Under the pieces are notes generated by a model. The model saw nothing but the letters and a program-made list of their open reading frames with translations, had not been told where the DNA came from and ran no database searches. From positions 1 through 54,772 of the forward strand of contig NZ_SMSJ01000039.1 of NCBI RefSeq assembly GCF_004355005.1: a stretch of 54,772 bases of DNA, read 5' to 3'. This stretch comes from Dankookia rubra (GTDB lineage: Bacteria; Pseudomonadota; Alphaproteobacteria; Acetobacterales; Acetobacteraceae). Of this stretch, positions 54,648-54,772 are shown one piece after another (the stretch's first letter is position 1; every line of letters starts with the position of its first letter). A program made the translations under genes and the position numbers.

Positions 54648-54662
54648 GCGCGTCGGCTCCCG

Positions 54663-54772
<110 letters not shown>

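Overview
The window is a GC-rich bacterial chromosome segment. Gene content and order (rodZ-ispG-hisS-prfA-prmC; purC-purS-purQ-purL-bolA-grxD; a gor-class II DAHP synthase-nicotinate phosphoribosyltransferase run; tandem TerC proteins; orphan Bug/TctC binding proteins) point to an alphaproteobacterium, most likely Acetobacteraceae of the Roseomonas type. The family placement is inference from gene order and codon use. I found no rRNA, tRNA or CRISPR. Most genes are housekeeping; accessory pieces sit between them.

Layout. 1-76: the start of an IS5-like transposase, running off the left edge. 108-8966 (minus): prmC, prfA, hisS, a vapBC toxin-antitoxin pair whose toxin is frameshifted, a small membrane protein, ispG, rodZ, a nitronate monooxygenase-like gene and lysC. 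9100-16510: ubiG (plus), then mostly minus-strand genes: a 20-residue-repeat secreted protein, a DUF1178 gene behind a CIRCE-like operator, grxC, comF, a four-domain rhodanese protein, radC, a small lipoprotein (plus) and map. 16629-19838 (minus): a BioC-like methyltransferase, a lipoprotein and two TerC paralogues. 20062-28387 (plus): purB, a Pro/Tyr-rich secreted protein, an NRDE protein, an RcnB-like protein, then a tight purC-purS-purQ-purL run with two unannotated small membrane proteins inside it, ending in bolA and grxD (an iron-sulfur trafficking pair). 28493-30563: aldo/keto reductase and glycosyltransferase.

30667-45516 is mainly minus: rpsD, a periplasmic Clp-fold protein overlapping a glycine-zipper lipoprotein, a TrmJ-like methyltransferase with an unexplained N-terminal extension, cysS, a lytic transglycosylase, gltX with two overlapping paralogous hypotheticals, a DMT transporter whose first helix lies upstream of any usual start codon, a nicotinate phosphoribosyltransferase-like gene, class II DAHP synthase, and gor. 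gor is preceded by a tiny coupled ORF made by duplication of gor's own first codons.

44545-49508 is a coherent sulfur module: a LysR regulator diverges from a formylglycine-generating enzyme and the sulfatase it presumably activates, and a YeeE/YedE thiosulfate-type transporter follows convergently. 49669-54158: a succinate-semialdehyde dehydrogenase-like enzyme diverges from two Bug binding proteins flanking a KynB-like cyclase, probably a small-acid uptake and breakdown locus. The right edge holds a conserved hypothetical and the 3' end of glmS.

The observations I rate highest are the CIRCE-like operator before DUF1178, the self-duplicated coupled leader of gor, the FGE-sulfatase module, the frameshifted VapC inside a housekeeping operon, the small membrane proteins in the pur operon, and a dispersed repeat present at two far-apart sites.
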